Of a stretch of 64,000 nucleotides of DNA, positions 8,491-21,872 are shown in pieces. The translations under genes were made by a program, and so were the position numbers. The stretch is from the NCBI RefSeq assembly GCF_030272615.1, contig NC_081406.1:216884997-216948996 (forward strand). Reading direction: 5' to 3'. Origin of the DNA: Cryptomeria japonica (Eukaryota > Streptophyta > Pinopsida > Cupressales > Cupressaceae). The notes under the pieces are model-generated. The model was not told the origin of the DNA and searched no databases. It was given only the letters and a program-made list of their open reading frames with translations. Positions within the stretch are counted from its first letter, which is position 1. Each line of letters opens with the position of its first letter.

Positions 8491-11400
8491 TAAGGAGGGG
8501 GATTAAGTGGGTTAATGAGAGATTGGAAGACACATGGGAAAGTTAGGAGGATGTGAAATGCGAAGAGAGAATGAGTGGATGAATTAAAAATTAGAGAATA
8601 ATGTTAATGAAGCTTCTAGAAGAATTAATTAGGCTAAGTGAGGATTAGAGGAAAGTGATTTGTAGGAATCACATAATTTAGTTAATTAATTTGCATTAAT
8701 TAACTAAAAGGAATTTAGAAGAATTAATTAATTTCAAGAACTTTAGAAGAATAGGGAACAATTAATTTATTTGATAAATCAATTATTGTACTATAGTGAC
8801 ATGATTAATTAAATTAAATTTAATTAATTTAGAGAAGAATAAAGGGTAACATAATTAAATTAATTAAAGTTAATTAATTTTAGCATCTACGGGCTCTTTG
8901 AACCAATTGCTCCAACATTCCTCTATGAGAGGCCAATCTCAATCTTCAAGGTCTTGGATCAGTGTACCAACTAATAGGGTAATGACTAGGGATAAGGAAC
9001 TAGTCACACTCTTCGCACTTTAGGCACTATTAAACCAAGGTGGGTATCCCTTATAGCAACATCTTTGAATATTTTTAGGCTTATGTGATGCTACAAAAAA
9101 GTTGTTCTCAGACTATTATGTGAGTCAGTGGACTTTAAACCTCATAGGATGTAACCTTCATCCTTTCCCAATTCTGATCATAATGAGAACTAACTATCCT
9201 ATGTACATGAAAGTAGAAAATGAACAAAATAAAATGGTTATTGTACTTATTTAATAAAACTTTCTCCTTGCCATAGTTAGCAACACAATATGATGATTGA
9301 TGGCTTGACCATTGGGCTAGATGCTAGATAAACCATTATTACACTACAAAATATGCATATTTGGCACCATCCTTTGCCTAGTATGATTGATGCCTTATAT
9401 CAGTCACAACATAAAATGAATTTCATAACTACCACTTAGTACTTTCTCTCTACATAGAACCCCTCTGAATAAATATTAGGAGATTTAATCCTCTATTTAT
9501 AAGAAGCTGAAATTTATTCAAACTAAACAACATAGTGAAAACATATGAACCAAAAAACCCTTGATTTTATTGATTCATATAAGATACTAGATAATAAGTA
9601 AAGAGAAACAACTTAGAAATCATTGGATTGGATTTCAAGATGTTTTATATCTATAGAATATGTGCACATTATCTGTTGGAAAATTTACTATAGGTAGGAC
9701 ATCTAACTGAATCACAACACTGCATTATAAAAACATACAAATAGTGTTGCATACTATTCACCCTTTGTGAAAGATAATCATATAGGCTTCTATGAGAACT
9801 TAATGTATTATCTATTTTTTCTCAAGGAGGAAGAAGCTTATTTATAAGGCCTTTAGTATCCTCTTAAAGAACAATGTATATGCAACAAGCTTCAAGCCTT
9901 TCACAATATCAAAATTTAGGTAACATTCCTCTATGTTGCTCTGTAGGTGTTAGATATTGGAGATAATCTAGAATCCTCCTTTTGCTTGTTCAAGCTCCTT
10001 TATCAGATTGAAAAGTGTGACAATCATGCAAACCTCTAGAATAGAAAGAAATAATATAGCTATAGAAGAAGAAGGAAGCCCTAAATTTGGTTCTTTGTTG
10101 ACACTTGGCTCCTTCAGCCTATTGAAGATCTGATTTAGAAAAATATATCTCTTATGTTGCTGACAGGTGTCTCCTCTCAAAATCTAATATGCAAATATAT
10201 GACTTCAACATTTTATTACCCTATTCATTATGACAAAGGAATATGACTTTTCTCTATCCCGACATACTTTTTATGTTTGCAACAAATTACTTTATCTTTT
10301 CTTTATGCTCTAAATTTCATTTCCCTACACATTCTGAAACCCTTTCACCACGTTGGTTAGTCCCTGTGCCTTCTCTTTTCTTCTTGGTTTTTTCTATGCT
10401 CCTTTATAGCCTGTGGGGTGATGGGGAATACCAACATCCCTTTGTTTGATCTTACCCTATGGCTATTTCTTGTGTGCATTGAAGAGCATGCTAGGTGGCA
10501 AGAGATAGTTGTTGTATTTCATATTTGAACTTTGGGGCCCATGTGCGAGACAAGCTCCAACATGGACCAATCATCGATATTCAACTTGGCATGTCAACAT
10601 GGTGAGTCATCGTCCCCACATCATGTCATTGCTTGTTAGCAACACTTGGGACTTTTTCACTCCCTTAGAAACATCTTTTTGAACTTTGATGTTACACCAA
10701 AATTCGTTACTCATCACCAAGAGCACCAAAAACTACACCAAAAGTGGCCATCAGTTAGAAATGTGACTTCGATTAACTCCTTGGAAAGACTTACCAAAAC
10801 CCAAGGTCACACTGAAATAGGTCATCGCTAAGATTAATAAATGTCTCATTGACACTACAACACTGTGAAATTAGCTTCCATAAGTAGGTTCAACTAGTTG
10901 TGCAATCATACATTTACTCTAGGCCATTGATCCCATGCAAAGTGATCGCACAATACTACATATGGGAGGCAAGTGCACTAGCCCACCTTATCCATGTGTC
11001 TAGAGATACCCATCAAGAATTTATTCATTGGTTCACCTAGGGTGTGACTTGTTCAATTGGGGCCCATCTTTCTTTTGTTTGATATTCACTACTTTTGGTG
11101 AGACATCATCCTTTCGCAAGACTCCCTTTGGCTTTAACAAACCATTGTTATTATTTTGACATTCATGTTTTGGTGAGACTTAGGAGGTGTCTCTTAGATA
11201 ATCCCTTTTTGACATGACTTTGGCTTTCAGCTAGACATGATTCTCATCATGTCAGCTTTTATTACAATGCTAATATGATTTTTCTTGCATACAAGGAGAT
11301 CATTTTTGGTGTAACATATGAAGTCTTGGCAAAATCCTACTAGAATATAAGGTTTCATTTTTTTTTTCAAACAATTCGAACATGGTTCAGGTAGAAACTC

Positions 11401-12213
11401 AAAGTCTTTGTCATGATTTTTGTTTATTTGGTCCAGATCATCTTAGGCTAGAAAGCACATGGAATTATAATACTCTCACAAGGTAGAGGTTGTCAAGGGG
11501 TAATAGTCATTTTTCACAATAAAGGGCATAGAATCATTAGCCAAATTTTGGAGGTCCCAATAGTAGGTATATCCTAGTTTTTGTTGCAGGTGTTGTTAAT
11601 GAGTTTATGAAAAATTAATTTGAACTCCCATAATATGGTAAGGATGAATTGTTGAATGTCTAATTAATTTCTATTATTAGTACATGTACGTAATGCAATT
11701 TTGTAATTTTTGTGTGTATTCAATTAAATCTAACTTACTTAACTTGACTCATTTGTTATTGCACAAGTCTCCTAAAATAATATATATATCTGGAAATTGA
11801 TTGTCTTTATGAGAATTGCAATTGATTACCAATGAATTGGATCAATTTTAATGTTATTTCTTGGATACATCGAATGTTTTAACAATGTGTGTGAATTTTA
11901 AACATTGAGTTCTACTAAAAATGTGGATCAATTTTTTTAACATTAAATTTCTAAGATAAAATTTAAAGTTTCCATCAATTTGGTACATTTTTTTGAATTT
12001 TATAATATACAATTTGTTTCTTCATTTGTAATGTTAATATGTGTATATTATTTAAGTTCCTAAATAGCAACATAAATAAAATTTGTTATGCATGCACTTA
12101 TTGAATAAATGCTTATATAAGTTCCTAAATTGGTACTCATTGTTAGAAATCAATAAAGCATGTAATAAAGCATATTATATAGTCAATATAAAGTCCATAC
12201 ATGTACAACAAAG
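8491..12213. other. AT-rich intergenic spacer, no supported gene
   Basis: The first 400 bp are dominated by AATTAATT runs. Short open frames (for example 10243-10449 and 10646-10831) show no domain, no start context and no codon regularity. I found no LTR termini, PBS or tRNA-like fold here. Confidence 0.5.
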
Positions 12214-12270
12214 TGTTGAATGAATATTAGGACTAAGAGGGGAGGGGGTAAATCAAGTTGGATCTCTAAC
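12214..12270 (-). repeat. LTR-like terminus, relic
   Basis: TGTTGAATGAATATTAGGACTAAGAGGGG resembles the starts of the copia LTRs at 5667, 48912 and 51407 (TGTT..., then ACTRAGAGGGGGG, then TGAATCA). The body beyond this point is too diverged to follow and no CCAACA end is obvious within 1.5 kb, so this is a relic of the same LTR family at best. Confidence 0.35.
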
Positions 12271-15200
12271 ACAACTTTATTTTTGATCTATTAAACTTCA
12301 AATCACAACTAACATATTACTTTAATGAAATAATGAAAGCACAAACACAACTAACTCATGAACACCATATTTAAATGAAAAAAATAGTGAGAATCAAACT
12401 CACAATATATATATGAATTATTAAAAATAAATAGGTGATAAGGTAGGGAACTCATTCCTCCAGATTTAATAACTAAGGTACACAACCAAGGGAGACCTAC
12501 AAATGACTTGCACGATTGAAACTCACTACTTTAGGGAAAGATACAAAGAGATACTAAGAGAGACATATTCTCTTTTGATAGGAATAGGTGAACTAAAAAA
12601 AAATAGGATTTCTTGATCATGAAATAGACTTTGAATTTGTGTCAAGTGTCCAATATCATGGCAAATATATGTGATTCCAAACTCTATTAGCAAACACTAT
12701 CAAGGATATTCTAAGGAAACTCTCGCATACCTTTTCAATCAAATATATTTGAATATCTTTCACAACCAATAAGTTAGCCCAAACTAGAGTACTTAAATTA
12801 CATAAAATAGGTCATCTAGACCAATAATATCCAATGTGGTTCACTCCAAGAGAAAGAGGGGTACCAAAAACAACACCATCCATCCTTATAAGTCTATTCC
12901 AATGAACTGCATACCCTAACACATCTTCCAAAGATCGGTCCAAATGAAATGTATAGATAAACAATAAAACTCAACAATCAGTTGGCCTAAAAAAATCTTC
13001 CAATGCAAATTACCTAATGTGGATCTTCACACACCATGGTGAGACCCAAAACAATATTCCAACTTAACCTCCAATGTATATCTGAATAAAAATCCATGAT
13101 CTACATAAGATAGTTCATCTAAGCATACTGAGACCCAACACAACTGACTATACCAAGCACAAATAAACATAACTCGCATGCACAACAAAAAAAACACTAG
13201 ATATTAGAACTTGGACACTATAAGAACCATTTAGCATGTCCTCCAAACTACAATACTTAAATTCACATACTCGAAAGCTTCCAAGTAGATTCTAGACCAA
13301 TCTAATAAACACTCTGATTGTTAGAGAATAGAAACAACTAGTCCCATCATCTAAGTAACCAAAGGACCTACAAAAATGATAGTACACCATTCATATAACA
13401 TTAACATTATATCCAAGTCTTCACACCACACTCTTCAAAATTTGAATAAAAGTCTTTCACTACGACATTAAATACACTTTACTACATATTAAAACTTCTA
13501 CTACACTAATCTTTTGAAAAATTCCTCATGTAAGCATAACATCTCCACTAGACAATGACAACATCTTAACACTTTATACCAGGTCAAATATACCATTGAA
13601 CATTTGTATCAACTTTATATGACATACTACAATTCATCAATGATAGCACAACCTTAACTAAGATATCAACCAAACTCAACAATAGCACCAAGAAACACAT
13701 ATTGATATCATTCATCTCTGATCATCTTCCCTAACAAACTTTAATTGAGGCACCAATGAAACTCAACAAAAACATAAACATCATACATCTCTGACCATCT
13801 TCCATAACAAACTTCAACTAAGGCATCGATCAAACTCAATAAAAACACCAATTTATAACACTCTTAATCAATAGTACAAAATAAAGAAAACTACATATAA
13901 TTGCATGACAACATAATAACAACTCACCTACCACCATAATAGAAAATCACCTATCACCAATCCTAACCACCAATAGTTTTAACAAAACAAGACTATATTC
14001 AGACTAGACCTTATCAAAGACCAACTAGACCACATCCAGACCACCAAATTTTTTTACATCAATGAAAACATAAGTCGGATTTCCAACACAAAGTACTAGA
14101 AAACATGTAAAAATGTCCATCAAATACTAAAGAATACATAACAAAGTCCATGAAAATATTGTTCAACATATGTACAAAGAGATCTAGTCCATGAAACAAG
14201 TGTACTGAAATAAGTTTGTGAAACATGTATATAAAAATCTATATAGTCCATAAAATCAAGAGAACTCCCTAAAATCAAGACTCATCTTCAATCCATGTTG
14301 ACCAGGATGAAAAAAGTCACTCTATAGGAGAAAAATGAACTTAAATTCAAATCTTTAAAATTATTTAAAATGAATTATTTTAATTCACCTTAATTCAAAT
14401 AAAATAAAATCTAAATTAAATACCATGAGTTTGGTCATGTCTCCTCACTTGTCCAGGTGATCTACATCTCTAGGTGCTATGAGTCCCATCTCTCTTGTCT
14501 CATGCTATAGAATAAAATGAAATTAGATATATTTTAAGTTATTTAATTTTTGCTTTAATTTATAAAATCATATATAAATTATTTTACGTAATCATATCCT
14601 CTTGGTACATCCAAGTGCTCTACATCTCTAGGTCTAGGCGCTATATCCAAGGTCACACCTATCTCAACCTATAGCTCAAAAAATTATTTAAATACATGTA
14701 TGAACAATACAATTCAAGTAAAATATTTAATTAATTTTAAATGTAATCTAAATTAAAAAATACCATTGCTTCTTGCTCATCTCGAGATATAGTATAAGTG
14801 AAAATAACAAGAACAAAAGTGTTATTAACATTGTCTTACAAGGTCAAATAAAGAACATGTCAAGGTCTACAAATTGATATTGATTGATTTGAAAGATATA
14901 TAAATTAAATTCATATGTATTAAAATAAAATTGTTCAACTAAAATATAGTCAATGACTCTTGCAATTGACCAAGATCATATGGGTGTGCAAAACCCATTC
15001 TCATAGTGGTCTCAACCTAGATAGTTCACATACATATTTAAAAAATTAAGCAATTCAATTTTTGATTGAAATTTATACATAAATTTATATATAACTTTAA
15101 TTATAAATACAAAATTTTTTAGCATACATTGACTACCTCATTTGTAACATCTGATATTGGAGGAGTTTCCACTACAACCTCAAGTGGATAATCATACGTG

Positions 15201-15850
15201 GAAGTTAGTGTCATTCTTTATACATGTACCCATATTAATATATTTATAAATTTGTTGCATTATGAACAATGCTAGGACTTGAAATTAATCAAAGTAAAAA
15301 TTCAATCAAATTATACTTGGAATGGTGTGATGTGTTGCACAAGGGTCGATAGAAGACAAAATCAATCAAAAGAAGAAGTCGATGTGCCCATAGCCATAGT
15401 CTAGACACAAAACATGCAGTTATTAAATAGTTTATAATATATAACTTATGTCTATTATAAATTAAAAAAACAAATGCTTAATTTAAATGCATTATTTTAT
15501 AAATTCAACATGTATGTAAGTTATATATATGTACATGTCTATGATGATCCATCAAATGATTGTCAACACATAGAAAATATACATATGAACCAATATCATG
15601 ATCTGATGCTTCATGTGTAGCTAAAGTGGATGGACCATGTGCACCTAAAGTGGATGCGCAGTCATCAATGCCATAGAATAATAAATTACAACTTGTGCGA
15701 ACAAACATGGAGTGGACCTACTACCACCATCTCCTCTTGATGCTCCTCCATGATCACAACTAGCTACCATATAAATAGTTTGTTCAGTAAGATTAGCATA
15801 GAGTGCACTCAATTGTCCTAATGTTGATATCACCAAATGCTAATGAATAG
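12271..15850. other. AT-rich spacer, no supported gene
   Basis: Rich in A and T with scattered CATC/CAAC words. A phrase containing CTACATCTCTAGG occurs twice, near 14460 and 14620, hinting at an old duplication. Nothing codes convincingly. Confidence 0.4.
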
Positions 15851-15859
15851 GAATAGGAA

Positions 15860-16490
15860 TAGCAATAGAGGGAGGATCTATAATAGGATGAGGAGGGATA
15901 GGTCAATTGGGGTAAACCTGTGCCCCCAACCTCTATGATGGCATGCCACCACCACTAAATTTTCATGCAATTTTCCAAAAAAATTATAGGGGGACCTCTA
16001 AATTAGCGTGTGTTGGCTAGTCAAAGACCACCCACCACTACTCCCAAAAATGAGCCACTATTGCATGAAGATAAAAACCACCTCATGAAGTTACATGATT
16101 TATTTGGAGGAATTGGTAAGTTAGTGGTGGGATTAATGAAATACAGATATAGGTGAGATTTGTCTATTTTTAGGTTTAGGATTTTCTTATAGGAGAGGCC
16201 ATCTAAATGAAATTGTTGTCTCTCTTCTCTCCAAAAAATATATGAATCTCGGTTAACATAAATGGACCCAACTATATTGACAATGTTTTACACTAGATGG
16301 GGGGACATGTGCAATTCATTTAGGATGTTATTTTATTTTTTGTTGAATAGATGATACATTATCATTGATTCAGGATCAATATGAAGCATCATCAAATATA
16401 TGGGGTGAAGGGGTGGAAGGGGGGGTTTAAGAAACTCTTCTATGTCAAACTCATCTATGATATCTATGGCCAGGCTCTACATATATATGA
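15860..16490 (-). pseudogene. Possible decayed coding stretch, unrecognised
   Basis: On the minus strand from about 16490 to about 16010 one frame stays mostly open (about 160 codons, three or four stops), including DEFDIEEFLKPPLPPLHP and DSYIFWREERQQFHLDG. The composition is protein-like but I do not recognise a family; an old DNA-transposon ORF is one possibility. The evidence is only the low stop density in AT-rich DNA. Confidence 0.2.
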
Positions 16491-16790
16491 ACAATATACA
16501 CAAAAAAGAATACAAAAGTAACTTTAAAGAATGTATATATTTAAATTATTTAAACATAATTAAAGCTGCACATATTAAATAATATGTACATACATATATA
16601 TTAATAAATTACAATCTAACTTTAAATGAAACTATGTATGTATCATTCAACTTTCAAAATTTAAAAGATGTCTTATTACAACTTTAAAATACATGTCCAT
16701 ACTGAAAAAAAAAATCCATTCTTGATTTTTAAGTGAATAATAATTGAGAATGATCAAACTTAAATATATATCTTTAGTATTCATACATGT

Positions 16791-17731
16791 TTTAAGGGGT
16801 CATGTAATTGAGAATGTCTTAAGGGGTCCTATTTCAACTAGAGGTCCTAATACTTCATGTTGATAGTATACATTGAAAATACATGTTAAGTATAAAAGAG
16901 CTTAAAAGCATCAAATGACCAAATTTATACATGAGTACATGATGTCAAGTATATGGAAGCTTTCAAGAGACCTCCTAATTGGTGATCTAATTGTTAATTA
17001 TACCAAACTTATAATAGGATGGCTTAAGGGGAGTTCAATGTGATTAGATATAAATAAAAACTTAAGGGGTCATGTGATTGAGGGTGTCTTAAGGGGTCCT
17101 ATTTTAGCTTAAAGAGGTCCTAATATATTGAATTTCAAGTACATACATTGAAAGTGCATGTTAAAAATATGAAAGAGCTTAAGTGTCATAATCAAACTTA
17201 TACACGAGTACATATATGTCAAGTATGAAAGCTTAAGAGACCTCCTAATTGGTGATCTAACTGTTAAAAGTATGTCAACTAGATGATATGATGGAAAGTA
17301 AGGGGAATTCAAAATGATTAGATATAAATGAAGCCTTAAATAAGAGGTCATGTGATTCATAATATAGATTAAGGGGTTATGATCAAACTTATATATGTCT
17401 AAAAATTAAAATTACATCTCAAGTATGAAAAGTTAAGCCTAAAATATGTTAAGGGCTGTCCTAGAATAGGAAGGCTCAAGGGGTCAAGATCTAGTTCATG
17501 TGTCCTAAGAGGGTCATTATAAGATGTCTCAAGAGGAGTTCAATGTGATTAGATAAATGAAAAATTATTGGGTCATGTGATCTTGAGAATTCACATCTTA
17601 AGGAGTCCTAGTTAAGCTAGAGGTCCTAATATAAAAAGTTAAGATTACACATTGAAAGAGATTAAGGGGTTATGATTGAAGTTATACATATTATTGTTAA
17701 GTACATGTCAAGTATGAAAGTTTAAGCCTAG
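16791..17731. repeat. Tandem repeat, unit about 270 bp, three to four copies
   Basis: Units start at about 16791, 17061, 17334 and 17566, each opening with a phrase like TTAAGGGGTCATGTGATTGAG and carrying RAGGTCCTAATA, ACATTGAAA, GTCAAGTATGAAAG, AGAGACCTCCTAATTGG and TTCAATGTGATTAGATA in the same order. The last unit is cut by the gypsy element at 17737, and a short piece of the same unit (CTAATTGTTAAGTACATG) resumes after 43443. The copies are clearly diverged from one another. Confidence 0.7.
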
Positions 17732-17736
17732 GTTAT
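17732..17736. repeat. Target-site duplication GTTAT (left)
   Basis: GTTAT precedes the 5' LTR; GTCAT follows the 3' LTR at 43439-43443 (one mismatch). The pair joins LTR pieces more than 24 kb apart into one element. Confidence 0.65.
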
Positions 17737-19371
17737 TGGTGCAGGAGCACCTACCTATGCAGGCATGAACTAGGAACAAGATGATTTTCTATTAGCTAGA
17801 AGAAATTTAATAAGACCCTATGGGTCCTTTTTTGTAATTCCATGTCCTAGGAGTGTGACAAGTTTGTCCATGTTTGGGTCAAATTGTCATCTAGAGTCTA
17901 GTAGAGCAAATTGAGTCAATAAGGGTCACAATGGTCTAAATTGGGGGATCAAGTGACCACTAGTCTATTTGAGTTGTTTTTTATGTTTTAGAATCAAATG
18001 TAATCATTTTGGGAGACTATGATAGTCTAGAGTCTAAGTTGGTTGAATTATGCAAAAGTTATCATATTGTCAATTTGTTGTCATGACAATTTTGCACTTT
18101 TTGTAAGTCGTGATTCTCCAAGGATCAGTTAGTTTGAAAAAAAATTGGAGGAGGTTGTGGTCATTTGGGAAACACCTTTAAAGGCTCGAAACACCAAAGA
18201 ATGTATGCTGGTGGAGTTGGTTGTTTTGGAAAGGAAATTGAAGCTTCAAAACTATTGGAAACTCATAAAACCATCTAATTTCTATTGATTGCATACTGAA
18301 GGTAGATTGGAAAGAATAATCATGGAATAGATCCTGTAAATAGTTTTTTTTACCTTTGTTTTGCATTTGGTTTGAAGTCTTGAAGTGATCACTGCCCCAC
18401 TCTACAAGTAAATCTCTATCGGGTAGCCTAAAACCCTTAAGCCCCTAGGGTTTGACTGCACTAAAGGGTTTCAGCCTATCAATCCTTAACTAAATACTTT
18501 TTTGTTATAGGAGATGATATGCCACTATATCATATGTCAGTACCAAAATCCATTAAGAGGATACAACAAGGTGAAGAGGATGGAGAACTAACCCTAGGTT
18601 TGGCATCTCTATGTGATAGACCAGTTTGATGAGTGCAGTGCATGAGAATTGAGAGGTAGAGCAATGGAAAGGGTTTGAATGTGGTAGAAGAGTACTTTGG
18701 AGGTTTACATAACATTTCATGGTTGGTGATGGTCACCCATTAAGAAAACCAAACTAGTTGGTGGAAGGTGTTCAGTTAAATAGGTCTAAAAGTCCTATTA
18801 GGTTTGTTAGTGTAGCACCGGTTGGAATATCTATAAGTTGATCAGGTACCAAAACTAAGATATTGTTTAGAACTCCATAAGGGTATCTGTAAACACAATT
18901 TGTTTTTCTAGATCCTCAGGGTGTCAAAATTTATCACCCATTTCCTTCAAATGGAGGCCTAATAGCAACCGATTCGAATTGCGGGCAAGTGAGTCAAAAT
19001 TGATGTTTTGGTGGATCTAAACCATGAAACCCTATTTCATTTTTGTATTAAGGTGTTGTGAGAACACCCCTCCAAGATTCATTGTATTTAATTGCTCAAG
19101 TGGGACATTGAAACCCAAAATCCTAGTAGTAGTCCACCCATGTATGCAAGGGTGTGTGTTGTCACATAAGAGCTTTAGAAGTGTTAGTTGTCTGTAAGTG
19201 GACATAGTGGAGCCTTGGGATTTTCCAAGGTGTTGATTGGTGTCATTGGCATTTCTTGACTTGGTTATTGTGTAAGGATATTTGGAAATAGGGATTACTG
19301 GTTGAGTCTGTGAGCCTTAGAGGTTGGCTGGTTCAAGGTCACCCTCCTTCTGATATGTTGCATCCTCATCA
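17737..19371 (+). repeat. 5' LTR of the host chromovirus
   Basis: Starts TGGTGCAGGAG and ends CCTCATCA, followed after three bases by the primer site. Its first 200 bp align with 23988-24191, the middle with 29837-31106 and the end with 43263-43438. Confidence 0.85.
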
Positions 19372-19374
19372 TAT

Positions 19375-19386
19375 TGGTATCAGAGC
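19375..19386 (+). promoter_or_regulatory. Primer-binding site, tRNA-iMet
   Basis: TGGTATCAGAGC, a full match to the usual initiator tRNA-Met primer site, three bases after the LTR end. It sets plus orientation. Confidence 0.85.
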
Positions 19387-19425
19387 ATGATTTTAAAGAT
19401 CACTTAGGTGGTGTGGTCTTAGTGT

Positions 19426-20560
19426 ATGTCAGAGGAAGAGATTGAAATAGGGGCTGATAGAATGCCTCCTAAGAGTATGTCACAAAATGCAGTGAAGGAG
19501 TTGATTGAAGAGATGCTTGAGTCCAAGCTAGAAGAATTGAAAAAGCCTAAGGATAAGGAAAATGGAAGTGACAATGATGAAGAAGGGGATAAAGAGGATG
19601 GGGAATCCTCTAAGTGGGTAGAGGAGATACCTGTAGATCAGAGGGCATTTGTAGATGCCTCAAGGTCAGTCAATAGGGACACCATTGATGGGTTGCCTAT
19701 ATATAGTGGAAGTATGAAAGTAGAAGATGTGATAGACTGGATTGAGGCATTGACCAGTCACTTTGAGTACAAATAAATCCCTGAAGATAAGAGAGTTAAG
19801 TTGGAAAAAGCAAGGTTGAATGGGTTTTCTTTTACATGGTGGAACTATGTATAAGGAGAGAGAGTTAAGGAGGGAAAATTATGATAACCTCTTGGAAAAG
19901 GATGAAGGCTAAAGTCAAGGCACAATTCATACCCATCGACTATGAAGTGGAGATGTACAAGAAATTGTAGATACTCAGACAGAGAGACCATAATGTGAAT
20001 GCATATACAGAGGATTTTCATAAACTCGGTCGCAGATCAAACAGACAAGAAGAGGAGTAAAAAAAAGTGGCCAGGTACTTGAATGACCTAAGGATGAACA
20101 TCCAAGATGAGATCAGCATCTTGGCACCAGAGACAGTGAATGAGTGTTTTCAATTGGCCCTAAGGATGAAAGAGAAACTAAAAAGAAAAAGTGAGTAGAG
20201 TAATAGAGGTAAAGGAGGGAGAAGTTTCAGAGGAAGAGGTAGTTCTGGAGGAAGAAGTCCTAACCAAAGGTCTAGTGGTGAGTCTAGCTAAGGAGAGCAA
20301 GTTTGGGACTCAAGTAGTAGAGGAGGCTACTATGGGAGAAGACCTAATGGAAGAGATGGGACAAATGGATCAGGGAGAGGATCCAAGTTCTCTAGTATGA
20401 GATTCCATAACTACAATTAGATGGGGCACCCAACCTACAAGTGTCCAGAGAAGGCCTCAACTTCTCATGGTGGCAAGAGAAGAACCATGACTCAAGAAGA
20501 TGCAAGGAGTGTGACATCTCCTGAAGTAAATTTGACATCAAAGATGGGAGAAAACTTGAT
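19426..20560 (+). pseudogene. Chromovirus gag (degraded)
   Basis: Gag starts with MSEEEIEIGADRMPPKS at 19426, continues through an acidic segment (DNDEEGDKEDGESS) into the gag core (DGLPIYSGSMKVEDVIDWIE; then FSFTWWNYV; AFTEDFHKL-like AYTEDFHKLGRRS), an R/G/S-rich region (FRGRGSSGGRSPNQ) and a zinc-knuckle relic near 20395-20445 (HNYNxMGHPTYKCPEK), where the first two cysteines are lost. The first 116 codons are open; at least five stops follow. Gag forms the particle and binds RNA. Confidence 0.75.
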
Positions 20561-20599
20561 GATCAAGAGGACATTGCTAAAGGAACCAGTGAAGACCAA

Positions 20600-21860
20600 G
20601 CGACCCCAAAGAAAGGCTTTGTTTAGAGTCAACTTCAAGATTCAAGGTAAGGTTTGTAAAGTTGTCATGTAGATTCAAGGTCTACTGATAATATTGTATC
20701 TTTGGAAGCAGTAAACAAGTTGAACTTAGAAATAATACCCCATAGTTTTCCATATAGGGTCAGTTGGTTGAAAAAGGGAAACACATACTCATGAATGAAC
20801 AAGCATGGGTAGAGTTCAGTATTGGGGGGTATAAGGATAAAATTTTGTGTGAAATCCTTCCAATGGATGCTTGCCATCTCTTGCTTGGTAGACCATGGTA
20901 GTTTGATAGAAAGGCTCATCATGATGGAGAAAAGAATGGTTACTCTTTCCAAAAGGATGGTGCGACCTTTAGGATACAGTCAGTGGTAGAAAGGGATCCA
21001 CAACACATAGGATCTAGTGTGATGATGGTAGGGGAAAAATAATTCCTTGATACACTAAAGGAAGAAGGTGGAGTAGGTTTTTCTTTGATTGTAAAGCCCA
21101 AGGAAGAAAGGAAGAAGGGTGTGAGTGAGGTAAAACCTAAGGAGGTCAAGGAATTGCTAGACCGGTACAAAGGAGTGGTTGTAGAAGATATACCTGATTC
21201 CTTGCCACCTATCAGAGATATTAGTCATCATATTGACCTCATACCCGGAGTAGTACTTTCTAACAAGGTAGCATATAAAATGATCCCACAACAGAATGAA
21301 GAGACAACTAGGAAAATTCAAGAACTCCTAGATAAAGGGTTGATAAGAAAGAGCCTTAGCCCATGTGTAGTGCCTACTATTTTAGCCTCGAAGAAGGATG
21401 GGAAATGATGGCTTTGCACTAATTCTATAGATATCTATAGGATAACCATCACATATAGGTTTCCAATTCCAAGGATAGAGGACATAATGGATTATTTAGG
21501 GGGAGCTACCTATTTCTCTAAAATTAACCTCAAGAGTGGGTACCATTAGATAAGGATAAGAGAGGGGAATGAATGGAAGACTGCATTTAAAACCAATGAA
21601 GGGTTGAATGAGTGGCTTGTGATGCCTTTTGGTCTTTCAAATGCCCCTAGTAGCTTTATGAGACTAATAAATGAAGTGTTGTAGGAGTTTATAGGGAAAT
21701 TTGTGGTAGTCTACCTTGATGACATGTATTGGTGTTTAGTAAGAGTAAGGAGGAGAACTTGAAGGTAGTCTTGAAGTGGATACAAGAGTGTAAGTTGATG
21801 ATAAATTTAGAAAAGTGTGAATTCATGAAGCAAGAGTTGGTGTAATTAGGCTTTTTCATC
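20600..21860 (+). pseudogene. Chromovirus protease and reverse transcriptase N-terminal part
   Basis: Protease: FRVNFKIQGKVCKVV, then a stop where the catalytic D of the D-S-G/S motif should be, STDNIVSLEAVNKL, and CHLLLGRPW. RT begins around 21085 (open 21085-21408) with HHIDLIPGV, IQELLDKGLIRKSLSPC and the variant ILASKKDGK, followed by [37 protein letters not shown] and VVVYLDDM (the YLDD catalytic box) near 21700-21725. A frameshift follows directly after YLDD and further stops break the thumb region. RT copies element RNA into cDNA. Clearly inactive. Confidence 0.8.
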
Positions 21861-21872
21861 TCTAAGGGTGAA

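Noticed and set aside
10243-10831. Two short plus-strand frames of 68 and 61 codons
   Set aside because: No motif, no conserved neighbour and normal chance length for AT-rich spacer.
18178-18736. Short minus-strand frames in the chromovirus LTR, one repeated at 30432-30623
   Set aside because: They repeat because the LTR repeats; no protein motif.
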